From assembly GCA_949289565.1 (NCBI GenBank), contig CASEOO010000021.1, positions 26,343 to 90,342 of the forward strand: 64,000 bases of DNA, given 5' to 3'. How positions within the stretch are numbered: position 1 is the first letter of the stretch; the number at the start of each line of letters is the position of its first letter. The position numbers and the translations under genes are program-made. The notes under the pieces were generated by a model that was given only the letters and a program-made list of their open reading frames with translations, made no database searches and had not been told where the DNA came from. This DNA is from an uncultured Bacteroidales bacterium. Lineage in GTDB: Bacteria > Bacteroidota > Bacteroidia > Bacteroidales > UBA932. Positions 18,996 through 27,288 of the stretch are shown one piece after another.

Positions 18996-21083
18996 TTATT
19001 TCAACGCGATATGGAGCGAACAGCCTTCGGAGATGATGCAGCGGCGGGACTTGCCGCCATTGACCGAAACGGTCACCTCAAGTTTGCCGGATGGCTGGCG
19101 GACGACGGAAATATCGAAATCACTGTCGAAAGCTCGTATATGGCGGAGAGCCATTCTGTCCCATCCGGACGGCATGGACGGAGTCATCGTGAAAGACGAA
19201 AGACCGGTCGGGCGGATGCCGAAAATTCCCTCTGTCACGATACGGCAGTACAGTCCGCTTTCTGCCGAAAGATGCCTCTGAGAGCCCTCAGGCCAGGCTT
19301 CCACCATATATGGCACATGGTCGCCGAGAAGCCTGCGTGCAGAGAAATCATGCATGAAGCTGTAAGCCTGGTCCGCATAACCGGCGCAAAACAAGCCGCG
19401 AAGAGTATAAAGTGTCGCCCTGTCCCAGAAAGTATGGTCGCCCTGCGCTGTCAGGACACCGTCCGGAGTCATCAGTTCAGGTCCCAGAAGAGCCGCGGCC
19501 GTACCCTCGCGATGGAAATCCAGTCCGGCCACAAGAGGGAGACAGATCCATGAACGCAGAATGTCATTCCCGTCATAATACCGGTAAGTCTCATATCCCG
19601 ACACCTCTGCCCCGAAATGGTCCGCAATCGCCTCCGCCATATCCTCCGCCTCTGCACTGTACTTCCTGGATATGCTCCGCGGAAATCCCAAGTCATCAGC
19701 CAGATAAGCGGCTGACAGAAGAGCATCGTAGTACAGGCAGGACGTGCTCAGGTTTGCATCGCCGGACGGGAAACGTCCCTCCAGCTCGTCTGTATCCGAT
19801 GCCACCACCCCGTCTTCTGTCTTCTGCCTGCGGCAATACTCCAGACACCACTCAATGAGAGGCCAGAGCTCCTGAGCCGTCTCTTCCGAACCTGACGCCA
19901 TCGCAAACCTCGAAGTTCCGCACGCCAACATCGCCGCATCTCCGCGGTCACCGGCGCCTGCCCAGATATCAGTGCCTTCGGCAATGATGGAACTCGGTAT
20001 CGGACGATATTCGTCATTCATGAATCCGCCGAAAAGCCTGCAGCAATTCTCCGCAGACTCGTTTCCTTTCTCGTATCCTATGAACGGAAAGAGCGGATTC
20101 ACGTATTCACCCTGGTCATTCGTCCATAATGCAGCATAGAAAACTTCTCCGCCAGGAGCATGCATATAGCCGTTCTTCGTGTTTATGATGCTCTCGCAAG
20201 CCCTGAGTTTCGCGAAAAAGAACTCTGAATTCAGCGCAGGGTCAGGGGTCTCGAGAATCAGTGCTGATGCAATGTCACCGTCCACGAAATTCCGTCTGCC
20301 GGCTAATTCTTTTCCGAAATCAGGGACTGAGGCAGATTCATCATCCCTGAATCCCTGGAAATAAACTTCGAACTCTATCTGTCCCCCTGGGGACAATGAA
20401 TAGCCGCCGTCTCCGGCAATGTCTGCCAATACATGATAGCCGCCGTCTATACCTTTATCAGGATCTGTCATATAATCACAGCAATACCGTGGTATATTCA
20501 CGGACAAAACCCTGTCGCCGATATTCCTGAGAATGTATTTTTCGCAAGAGAGCCGCTGGTCCACGGACGGGAAGAAAATGCGGGTCATCTCTATTTCAGG
20601 TTTGCGGCCTGCCTTTCTGTCGGCGCCTGACCGGGTCCAGCCCACATTCCAGAGACTTTTCACCGTCAGCATCCCGTCGAAACGGACTTCTGCGACCTTT
20701 TCCTGATCCAGCGTCATATCTTCTATGGAAATCATGGAAGGTATGTCAGCCGCAGTGCGCCACACCAGGCTGCCGTGGGTGTCGTTGGGAATTTTTCTGA
20801 GTGTCGGGAAGACCAGCGAACGTTCGCAGCGGAATGCCCCGTCAGCGTCCACTCCCCACCTGATCACCACCGAGACCTTTTCACCTGTCATTTCGAGATG
20901 GTCGTAATGAGGGATGTCGCTTTCAGGCCGCCAGACAATCGCCTTTCCGTCATCTTCCAGTGTCCACCGGGTCTTCTGCTCCGCCTGCCGGTTTCCTTCC
21001 GGCTGTGTCTGCGCCGTCAGGCTGAAGGCACAGCACAAGCATGCCGACAGGACTGCAAGCAGTTTCATTCTCATCATTCTCAT
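18996..21083 (-). CDS. Six-hairpin glycosidase-like protein, family not recognised
   Basis: The 695-residue protein has a signal peptide (MKLLAVLSACLCCAFSLTAQ after three possible Met starts). An N-terminal beta-rich region (about 35-270) precedes a likely (alpha/alpha)6 barrel from about 280, with INTKNGYMHAPGG, ALWTNDQGEYVNP, IWAGAGDRGDAAML, DTDELEGRFPSGD and FWDRATLYTLRGL. The end (SGLYCRIVTEGIFG, GIRPTGLSSF) resembles the C-terminal part of barrel glycosidases such as GH78 or GH63/GH37-like proteins. Acidic pairs (NDQGE, DTDELE) could be catalytic. I cannot assign a GH family or substrate. Location within the operon supports a glycan role. Confidence 0.7.
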   Translation of the reverse strand: MRMMRMKLLAVLSACLCCAFSLTAQTQPEGNRQAEQKTRWTLEDDGKAIVWRPESDIPHYDHLEMTGEKVSVVIRWGVDADGAFRCERSLVFPTLRKIPNDTHGSLVWRTAADIPSMISIEDMTLDQEKVAEVRFDGMLTVKSLWNVGWTRSGADRKAGRKPEIEMTRIFFPSVDQRLSCEKYILRNIGDRVLSVNIPRYCCDYMTDPDKGIDGGYHVLADIAGDGGYSLSPGGQIEFEVYFQGFRDDESASVPDFGKELAGRRNFVDGDIASALILETPDPALNSEFFFAKLRACESIINTKNGYMHAPGGEVFYAALWTNDQGEYVNPLFPFIGYEKGNESAENCCRLFGGFMNDEYRPIPSSIIAEGTDIWAGAGDRGDAAMLACGTSRFAMASGSEETAQELWPLIEWCLEYCRRQKTEDGVVASDTDELEGRFPSGDANLSTSCLYYDALLSAAYLADDLGFPRSISRKYSAEAEDMAEAIADHFGAEVSGYETYRYYDGNDILRSWICLPLVAGLDFHREGTAAALLGPELMTPDGVLTAQGDHTFWDRATLYTLRGLFCAGYADQAYSFMHDFSARRLLGDHVPYMVEAWPEGSQRHLSAESGLYCRIVTEGIFGIRPTGLSSFTMTPSMPSGWDRMALRHIRAFDSDFDISVVRQPSGKLEVTVSVNGGKSRRCIISEGCSLHIALK

Positions 21084-21114
21084 AAAATTTCAAATCTGTC
21101 AGGCCAGCAGCTTC

Positions 21115-22269
21115 CTATCTGCCTATAGTAAAACTGAACTGATCATAAGGAGCTGTCCTCCATGCCTGGTCTGAAGAAATATAAGATATCGCGAACAATG
21201 GAGAAAAAGTCCTCACGCTGATGGTCTTGCCGTCAGGCTTGAACTCCAGTATACGGAGCCAGCAATCCCCGCCGTTTCCGTGCCACTGCCCGTCGTTGGT
21301 CTGTGAATTGAACATCATCTGCGGGATGATATGCCCGTCAGCGGCAGGATCTTCACGATAACCGCATGTACAGCTGTAGTCTATGTCTTTCACATCGCTT
21401 CCGGCAGGAATACGCGGAGGGACGCCTGTATGGCCGCAGAGAACGAGAACAATGTTCGACGAAGGATATACCAGCTTCTCCCACACCGCCTGAGGCCAGT
21501 TGTGCGGAGTCACCTTGTACCATTTTTCATCTTCAATGCGTGTGCCGTCAGGCAGGATGAAAGAGTGGACCAGAAGTATCACCTTGTGATTTGTGTATTC
21601 CGGCTTGGAAATCAGTTCAGATGCCCACTGGAGTATTTCATCACGCGGAGCGAATTCGAGGGCAAGTATAAGGATTTTCCCCCAGGTGTCGTCAGTGAAC
21701 TCGTATGCCGCGTTCTCCAGCGTATGCACATTCTGCCAGTTCGGCGCTGTGGCCACAAGATGCTCCATATTCAGGAGATTCCGCTCCGGATAGACATAGT
21801 CCGGCATCTGGGAATATCTGTGCTCGGCTGAGATGTAGCCTAAATCATGATTTCCCTGGCAGGCAATGTAAGGCACCCTGTTGTCGAGAAACGAAAGTGA
21901 ATGGGATATGGCTTCCCATTGCTGGCGCGATGTCTGTGTGCCGTTCGGAAAATCAGGGAGGCCTCCGGCAATGAGCTTGTTGTTCTGCTCTACGAGATCG
22001 CCGGTAAGCAAGGCCGTCATTACATTCAGGCGTTTCGCATTCTGCGCTATCCAGGCGGTCTGCAAATCGAAGAGAGGCTGTGTCGCGGCGAACTTGATAT
22101 AGCTCTGCGCATCGCCGAACATAATCATCGAGAATGATTCCGGATCTTCCAGCTGTGGATATACCGGAATGATAGGCTCGGACTGCTTTATCTGTCCATA
22201 GGCCTGGATTGCAGCCAGCGACGAGAAAAGCATCACAGCGGCAAATATTGCAAACTTACGTTTCATCAT
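21115..22269 (-). CDS. Calcineurin-like metallophosphoesterase, exported
   Basis: Starting at 22269, the 384-residue protein has a signal peptide (MMKRKFAIFAAVMLFSSLAA..AYG). The metallophosphoesterase motifs are in order: MIMFGDAQSY (GDxx), LLTGDLVEQ (GDxx), CQGNHDLGY (GNHD), VILLVHSF (xxxH) and VLCGHTGVP (GHxx). The metal site is therefore complete. Substrates of such exported Bacteroidota enzymes vary (phosphodiesters, phosphomonoesters or sulfolipid-like compounds). In a glycan region it might remove phosphate from the substrate, which is inference. The upstream frame to 22302 is not needed. Confidence 0.85.
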   Translation of the reverse strand: MMKRKFAIFAAVMLFSSLAAIQAYGQIKQSEPIIPVYPQLEDPESFSMIMFGDAQSYIKFAATQPLFDLQTAWIAQNAKRLNVMTALLTGDLVEQNNKLIAGGLPDFPNGTQTSRQQWEAISHSLSFLDNRVPYIACQGNHDLGYISAEHRYSQMPDYVYPERNLLNMEHLVATAPNWQNVHTLENAAYEFTDDTWGKILILALEFAPRDEILQWASELISKPEYTNHKVILLVHSFILPDGTRIEDEKWYKVTPHNWPQAVWEKLVYPSSNIVLVLCGHTGVPPRIPAGSDVKDIDYSCTCGYREDPAADGHIIPQMMFNSQTNDGQWHGNGGDCWLRILEFKPDGKTISVRTFSPLFAISYISSDQAWRTAPYDQFSFTIGR

Positions 22270-22407
22270 ATTATAATCTTTTTTTCCTAAATACTTAAAC
22301 ACTATTAACTAATCCAAAATATCCGCCGCCCGCGCGGAGCGGCTTTCGTTCTGATTTCCCTTATAAATTCTCCATTCAAGAGAAGGACTCCGGCACACTG
22401 TGAAGTA

Positions 22408-23511
22408 TTACAGCTTGGTGACACGCACCCAGTCTACAAGCATGTATGACGGGCAGTCATCAGGATTTATCGCGCCAGCACCTGCAGGGCCGACACTGAG
22501 GATGATGTGGAAGCCGCCGCTGAAAGGCCACTGCTTCAGTTCTGCCTCGTTTTCGAACCTTTCGTTTTTGTATGTAAAGGCTATGCTGGGATTTATGTCA
22601 TTCAGGCCGTTCGCATCGTAAATAATCACAGCATCGTCCGTGACATCAGCGGCATAGGTGTTGTATTCATCTGCATTATAGCCGCTGTATTCCCTGTCAA
22701 CATGGTCAGTGTTTTTGCCTGTGTATACATCAATATAGTGAGAATGCAGGGTATGCTGGACATAATCGTGGAGGTATGAATGCTCCATGATGTCTATCTC
22801 TCCGCTCTCAGGCCATCCTCCATATGTCTGATATTCAGGTTCAGGCATCATCCATATAGCCTGGCCTACGGATTCGGCATCATTGACAAATTTTGCACGC
22901 ACTTCTATACGGAATGGTGCTTTAAACCAGAGTTTTCCCTGGGTCTTCACGCCTCCTGACAGGCATTCTCCGCCATCCGACACTATGGCCAGCACCAGGT
23001 TGTCATCCTGTACATATGAATGGTCAGGGCTTCCTGACATAGACACCTGCCAAGCGGCTGTACCTCTCGGGACATAGTTCCATGCATCGGTATCCAGACC
23101 GTCTGCCTGGTCGAAGTCATCGAAGAAGAGCACATCTTCTTCTGCTCCAGGGAAACGGTTCTCATATGCGGAAAGAAGCACGGTATAAACTGTTTCCTCG
23201 CCGTCGCAGGTGACTGTGAACTCCTGGCTTTCCGGCCAGTCTCCTGTGAATTCCTTAGGGTCTGGAGATATGGTGGCGCCGTCTGCAAGTCTGTAGTCGA
23301 CTTTTGAAACCTGGCCGCCGTATTTTATGGCTCCGATTTTCGCGATGTGGCTCTCCTGGTCGATGGATGCGTGATAAACATAGTCGCCTACAGAGAGCGT
23401 AAAACGCTCAAGCGGATATCCGGCGTCAGGGCTGGCGCCGTCCTCTGCGCATCCTGTGAGGGACAGGGCGGCGAGGGCTGCGGTCAAAAGTATTGTCATT
23501 TTTCTTGTCAT
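22408..23511 (-). CDS. GH16 endo-glycanase lipoprotein
   Basis: The protein is 367 residues from the ATG at 23511, with a lipoprotein signal (MTRKMTILLTAALAALSLTGC). A small beta domain (about 30-115; LERFTLSVGDYVYHA) precedes the GH16 jelly roll, which has FFDDFDQADGLD, KAPFRIEVRAKF and the catalytic stretch WPESGEIDIMEH (ExDxxE, about 233-240). GH16 enzymes cut inside beta-1,3/1,4-glucans, galactans or poly-LacNAc (mucin O-glycans, keratan); the specificity cannot be decided by eye. As a lipoprotein it probably acts at the cell surface. A large hairpin lies in its leader (23555-23619). Confidence 0.9.
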   Translation of the reverse strand: MTRKMTILLTAALAALSLTGCAEDGASPDAGYPLERFTLSVGDYVYHASIDQESHIAKIGAIKYGGQVSKVDYRLADGATISPDPKEFTGDWPESQEFTVTCDGEETVYTVLLSAYENRFPGAEEDVLFFDDFDQADGLDTDAWNYVPRGTAAWQVSMSGSPDHSYVQDDNLVLAIVSDGGECLSGGVKTQGKLWFKAPFRIEVRAKFVNDAESVGQAIWMMPEPEYQTYGGWPESGEIDIMEHSYLHDYVQHTLHSHYIDVYTGKNTDHVDREYSGYNADEYNTYAADVTDDAVIIYDANGLNDINPSIAFTYKNERFENEAELKQWPFSGGFHIILSVGPAGAGAINPDDCPSYMLVDWVRVTKL

Positions 23512-23554
23512 TGTTTTTGGTTTATTTTTCTTCTTTATTTTGGTGGTTTGGGGC

Positions 23555-23619
23555 GGATGGCAGTGTTCGCACAGATTACAATTTCCTCCGGAAATCAACA
23601 GTGCTCACATCTGCCATCC
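23555..23619 (-). other. Long hairpin in the leader of GH16
   Basis: GGATGGCAG (23555-23563) pairs with CTGCCATCC (23611-23619), continuing imperfectly inward. Inside it is a second perfect 6-bp hairpin (ATTTCC, TCC loop, GGAAAT; 23581-23595). It lies in the 214-bp gap between the fimbrillin-like gene and GH16. No T run follows on the minus strand, so a leader or processing structure is more likely than a terminator. Confidence 0.45.
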
Positions 23620-23725
23620 TTCCTGATTTTCAGCAAAAATTTGTGCCCACTGACAAAAATATGGGTGGGGAAGCAGGTGAAGGGGCAGGGAGGGATTTCC
23701 CTGCTCCGTTTGTCAAGGATGCAAA

Positions 23726-25429
23726 TTATTCTGCAGGGGTATACGGGATATACTCGAAGGATTCGATAGTCATGGTGCCTGAAGTCTGCGCTGCGTCATC
23801 ACAGGCTATACCGAACTCATACTGGAATCCTGGATGTGTACTGCCCTCCTGCCAGATGTCACCTATATCCTTACGACTATAAGCGAGAACATCGTTGATA
23901 TATAATTCTCTTAACAGAATATTCCCCGTGAAACCATCAGTGTACTCACTGCCGGCTTTTCTTGTCGTCGGTTCAATTACAAGTTTGATGGTTTTAAGTT
24001 GTGAGTTATCGGTCGGATATGAATCAGCTTTAAATGAATCAGAAGAGTTTCCACGATAATTCCACCCGTTATCAGTACCGAAGCAAACATCTATTCCTCC
24101 AATATTTGCAGTACCTCCGGCTGCTATAAGATTATTGTCGCCACCGTTGTAACGGATGTACAAATACATATTGTCCTGGTTATTGTTCACCATAAAGTAG
24201 CCTGAAGTAATATTTACATCCGAGAAAGTCCAGATGAAAGTACCGTATTTGAACATATCCGGAGTTTTCACCATAGCCCTTGCGCCGTTAGCGGCAATGG
24301 TTCCATTTTCGCTCGGAACTGTCGAGCTCTGATTAAGGTCAATGCAGGCTTTCTGAGTAATAGTCAAAGTCTTGCTTTCAAGACTGGCATCGTCTGCAGA
24401 AAGCGTAAGTGTGTACTTCTTGTCATAAATATACTTCGAGCGAGGGAAAGAAACTTTGACAGATGAGGCGTCTTCTACGATAGTGAGGTCTTCGCTGTCG
24501 GCTGTCACTGTCCATTCGACATTGGCATTGACCGGATAAGTCCGGTCAGTAGCGCCATAATTGATATTAAGGTCTCCTTCAGGGACTTCGCCGAACTCGA
24601 GGACTGGTTCTTCGATCTCACCGCCGGAGAGGACTGCATTGGCGATGGCACCGGAATAGATTTCAAGGGATTCCACAGTCGCTGTCTTGGCTTCGCCAGT
24701 GGCAGGAGTGATGGTCAGCTTGGCATTTGCATATGTTCCAGGAAGGACTGCCATATAGTAAGTGCCGGCGGCCAGGTCAGAACCGTCAGCGGCAGAAATG
24801 GTCACGCCTGAAGCCTGTTCACCTGCAGCGGCCGCAGTGTATTCAGCCTGAGACATGTCCACCGTATATTTTCCGGACATCTTGGCGCCTTCGGCCGAAA
24901 GGGAAATAGACTTCACAGCCTCAGTGACAGTGACTTTCAGCAGGCCTGTCACATGGCTGAATGTGAGCGTCTTCCCTGTCACATCGCTTTTGGCGGCGGC
25001 AGGAACGAGCATAGTGTCGAATGTACCGGCCACGGCAGTCTGTTCAGCAGGAAGTTCTGAAGAAATGATATCGCCGCTTATTGAAGAAGTTTCAGAAAAT
25101 GGATACAGCGCATTGTACTGTGTTGCAGGCACTGCATTTCCGCTGAACTTGGCAGTCGCTGTCCCGCTTCCGGAAATAAGTTCGAATCTGTTGTTCTCTG
25201 AAGTGGCGCCGAACACGCTGATCGCATCATCTTTCGACCATGTGACGGCCTGGCCGTCAATGGCAGTTTTGGAATCCTGTGCAGAGACGAATTCCTCAGG
25301 AGCTCCTGCAGAGAATGTAAGAGGCACGCGCTGCGCCGCCGGAGCGGTTTCTTCTTTTTCATTGCAAGCAACTGCTGTCATCATGGCAGCTCCGCAAAGT
25401 ATGGCAAAAAATCTTGTTTTCATAATCAT
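23726..25429 (-). CDS. Fimbrillin-like surface lipoprotein with C-terminal jelly-roll-like module
   Basis: From the ATG at 25429 the protein has 567 residues and a lipoprotein signal (about MTAVAC). The N-terminal half resembles fimbrillin/Mfa-like proteins: AVTWSKDDAISVFG, YNALYPFSETSS, LTFSHVTGLLKVTV and AGTYYMAVLPGTY. A BACON-like stretch (PRSKYIYDKKYTLTL) follows, then a ~190-residue C-terminal module (YGTFIWTFSDVNITSGYF ... HPGFQYEFGIA) that is clearly homologous to the end of the neighbouring BACON lipoprotein. Position after SusC/D suggests a surface glycan-binding protein. The upstream frame to 25525 overlaps a small gene and is rejected. Confidence 0.75.
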   Translation of the reverse strand: MIMKTRFFAILCGAAMMTAVACNEKEETAPAAQRVPLTFSAGAPEEFVSAQDSKTAIDGQAVTWSKDDAISVFGATSENNRFELISGSGTATAKFSGNAVPATQYNALYPFSETSSISGDIISSELPAEQTAVAGTFDTMLVPAAAKSDVTGKTLTFSHVTGLLKVTVTEAVKSISLSAEGAKMSGKYTVDMSQAEYTAAAAGEQASGVTISAADGSDLAAGTYYMAVLPGTYANAKLTITPATGEAKTATVESLEIYSGAIANAVLSGGEIEEPVLEFGEVPEGDLNINYGATDRTYPVNANVEWTVTADSEDLTIVEDASSVKVSFPRSKYIYDKKYTLTLSADDASLESKTLTITQKACIDLNQSSTVPSENGTIAANGARAMVKTPDMFKYGTFIWTFSDVNITSGYFMVNNNQDNMYLYIRYNGGDNNLIAAGGTANIGGIDVCFGTDNGWNYRGNSSDSFKADSYPTDNSQLKTIKLVIEPTTRKAGSEYTDGFTGNILLRELYINDVLAYSRKDIGDIWQEGSTHPGFQYEFGIACDDAAQTSGTMTIESFEYIPYTPAE

Positions 25430-25439
25430 TTTTTTGTGG

Positions 25440-25601
25440 TTAATAATTGAATGTAACATCGTATGACTCGTCGAATCCTTTGATTTCTGCGTCACCTGTG
25501 CTGGCCGCAAAGCCTGTTTCGACATTCAGGCTGGTCAGTTCGAGCTTAGGGCTTACATATTCTTCAGCCCCACGCTCTTTCATGTTGGTTTTCAAGTTCA
25601 T
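25440..25601 (-). CDS. Small protein of 53 residues, function unknown
   Basis: An ATG at 25601 opens a 53-codon frame ending at TAA (25440-25442) between two surface-lipoprotein genes, with gaps of 30 bp upstream and 10 bp downstream. The product starts MNLKTNMKERGAEEYVSPK and continues with LELTSLNVETGFAAS and an acidic, aromatic end (KGFDESYDVTFNY). It has no signal peptide or membrane segment. The Y-x-x-P-x-x-E ... E-x-G-F-x-x-S pattern resembles short hypothetical proteins I recall near fimbrillin or SusC/D genes in Bacteroidales. Tight spacing and codon use like its neighbours support a real gene; its role is unknown. Confidence 0.6.
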   Translation of the reverse strand: MNLKTNMKERGAEEYVSPKLELTSLNVETGFAASTGDAEIKGFDESYDVTFNY

Positions 25602-25631
25602 GAATTATAGAGTTAATTGGTTGGTTTTATG

Positions 25632-27200
25632 TTATTCTATAGGTTTATATTCGAAAGAGTCGATCGTTATCGAGCCGTTTCCCTCGCCGCCGATTCCGAA
25701 CTTGTACTGGAGTCCTGGATGATTTGTCCCGTTCTGCCAGATGTCAGCTCCACACCATGCTGCCGGATCTTCCGGCCCATCAGCTGCAGGATAATTTGTT
25801 TTGCTGAATTCAAATACAAGTACATCATTTATCCACAATTTCCTGGAAAGACACTTCTTGTTCAGCCCGTCGTAATTGCCTTCACGGGTATCCGGTTTGA
25901 TTTCAAGTTTCACGGTTTTAAGCTCATTGACATCTATGTCCGATGTATACGTGAAGTCTTGCTCCCAGCCGCCTCCCCAGCCGGTATCAATTCCCCAGCA
26001 GAGAGTTTTACCGTTAATCTGGACTTTGCCCTTGAAACCGACAAGATTGCCGTTCGTTCCGTTAACCTGTTTTCCTCCGAAACGTATCATAAGCACTATG
26101 CCGTCTGCGCCCCAATTATTTATGTCGAAATAGCCTGATTCAAGATCAACATCCGAGAATGTCCAGGTAAATGTTCCATGTTTCCACGAATCTCTTGATA
26201 TGACATATGCTGTTCCGCCATTTGCTGTCAGGGTAAAGCCATTTAGATCCGGACTGTCTGCCGGTGTCGCGAAAGATTCCAGGATAATATCCATAGTCTT
26301 TGGCTCCATTTCTATAGCGGCGTCATCCGACTCGAGGGTGATGGTGTAGCTCTTGTCATTGATATACTTCGAGTACGGCAGTGTGACTGTGAATTCTCCA
26401 GGACCGCTTCCGCTGGCTTGGCCGACTACCACCTCAGGATCTTCAGCAGAGACTTTCCACATCATTGTAGCATCCACCTTGAATGTCTTGGTCTCGCCTG
26501 CATAGCTGAATCGAGTGTCCGATGTTTCGGCGAATTCAAGGCGCACTGCCCCCTCCTGCACTATATTGACAGTTTTGAAAGCATCTTCAGTCTCCACCCT
26601 GACTGTGGCGGTGCGCATGTCTTGTCCAGGCTGGACTGTGGCGGTGACAGTCACAGGCTCTGCAGAGCTTTCTCCGTTAGACGGGCTGAATGATATCCAT
26701 GTTTGAGGGCATGATATCTCCCAAGCCTTGTTTGACAGCACTGTGAATGTCACCTGGCCACCTTCTACAGGAACATTCCCGTCAGGGCCAGACACTTCCA
26801 GACTGCTCTTGCCGTTCTGGATGATTTTCACCAGCACCGGCTCGTCAATGCCTTCTGCCATGACGGACAGGGTGGCGGTGCGGGGAGATTCGGAGGTATT
26901 GTCTTCAATTTCCACGCTGATATCGGCAGTCAGCGAACTGACAGCGCTTGCTCCTGGAGCAGGTGTACACCAGTCTTCTGAGTCATTTTCGATATGCCAT
27001 GGAGTATTTGAACTGATGCTGAAGCGGACAGGATCAGCAGACATAGAGGCTACACCTGTGTATTCCGATTTGGCATCCACCACTATCTTGGGTGCCTGCT
27101 CTGGCTGCGAGTCTATTTCCGGAGTCATATAGCATCCGGTAAACGCCGCCGCTGAGGCCAGGACACAGGCCGCAAGATTAAAAATCTGATTGGTTTTCAT
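25632..27200 (-). CDS. BACON-domain surface lipoprotein (probable surface glycan-binding protein)
   Basis: The 522-residue protein (ATG 27200; an in-frame ATG at 27224 is possible) has a lipoprotein signal ending in AAFTGC. Three BACON-like Ig domains follow at about 45-130, 140-220 and 225-310, with the typical SNTPWHIENDSEDW, SNKAWEISCPQTWISFSPS and ATMMWKVSAEDP. A C-terminal module of about 200 residues (HGTFTWTFSDVDLESGYFD ... HPGLQYKFGIGG) is shared with the next lipoprotein. BACON domains act as spacers or mucin/glycan contacts. Following SusD1 by about 90 bp, it probably binds the substrate at the cell surface. Confidence 0.78.
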   Translation of the reverse strand: MKTNQIFNLAACVLASAAAFTGCYMTPEIDSQPEQAPKIVVDAKSEYTGVASMSADPVRFSISSNTPWHIENDSEDWCTPAPGASAVSSLTADISVEIEDNTSESPRTATLSVMAEGIDEPVLVKIIQNGKSSLEVSGPDGNVPVEGGQVTFTVLSNKAWEISCPQTWISFSPSNGESSAEPVTVTATVQPGQDMRTATVRVETEDAFKTVNIVQEGAVRLEFAETSDTRFSYAGETKTFKVDATMMWKVSAEDPEVVVGQASGSGPGEFTVTLPYSKYINDKSYTITLESDDAAIEMEPKTMDIILESFATPADSPDLNGFTLTANGGTAYVISRDSWKHGTFTWTFSDVDLESGYFDINNWGADGIVLMIRFGGKQVNGTNGNLVGFKGKVQINGKTLCWGIDTGWGGGWEQDFTYTSDIDVNELKTVKLEIKPDTREGNYDGLNKKCLSRKLWINDVLVFEFSKTNYPAADGPEDPAAWCGADIWQNGTNHPGLQYKFGIGGEGNGSITIDSFEYKPIE

Positions 27201-27288
27201 TTTATTTTGTGTTTTAGTATTCATAAATGTTCACGTTTTACTTATCACGCCGGCAGCACCGCAATGCACCTGTCATCACGCCCTGCAG

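Noticed and set aside
22319..22347. GC-rich stem after GH16 as a terminator
   Set aside because: The stem is short and imperfect and has no T run in the reading direction, so I did not list it as a feature.
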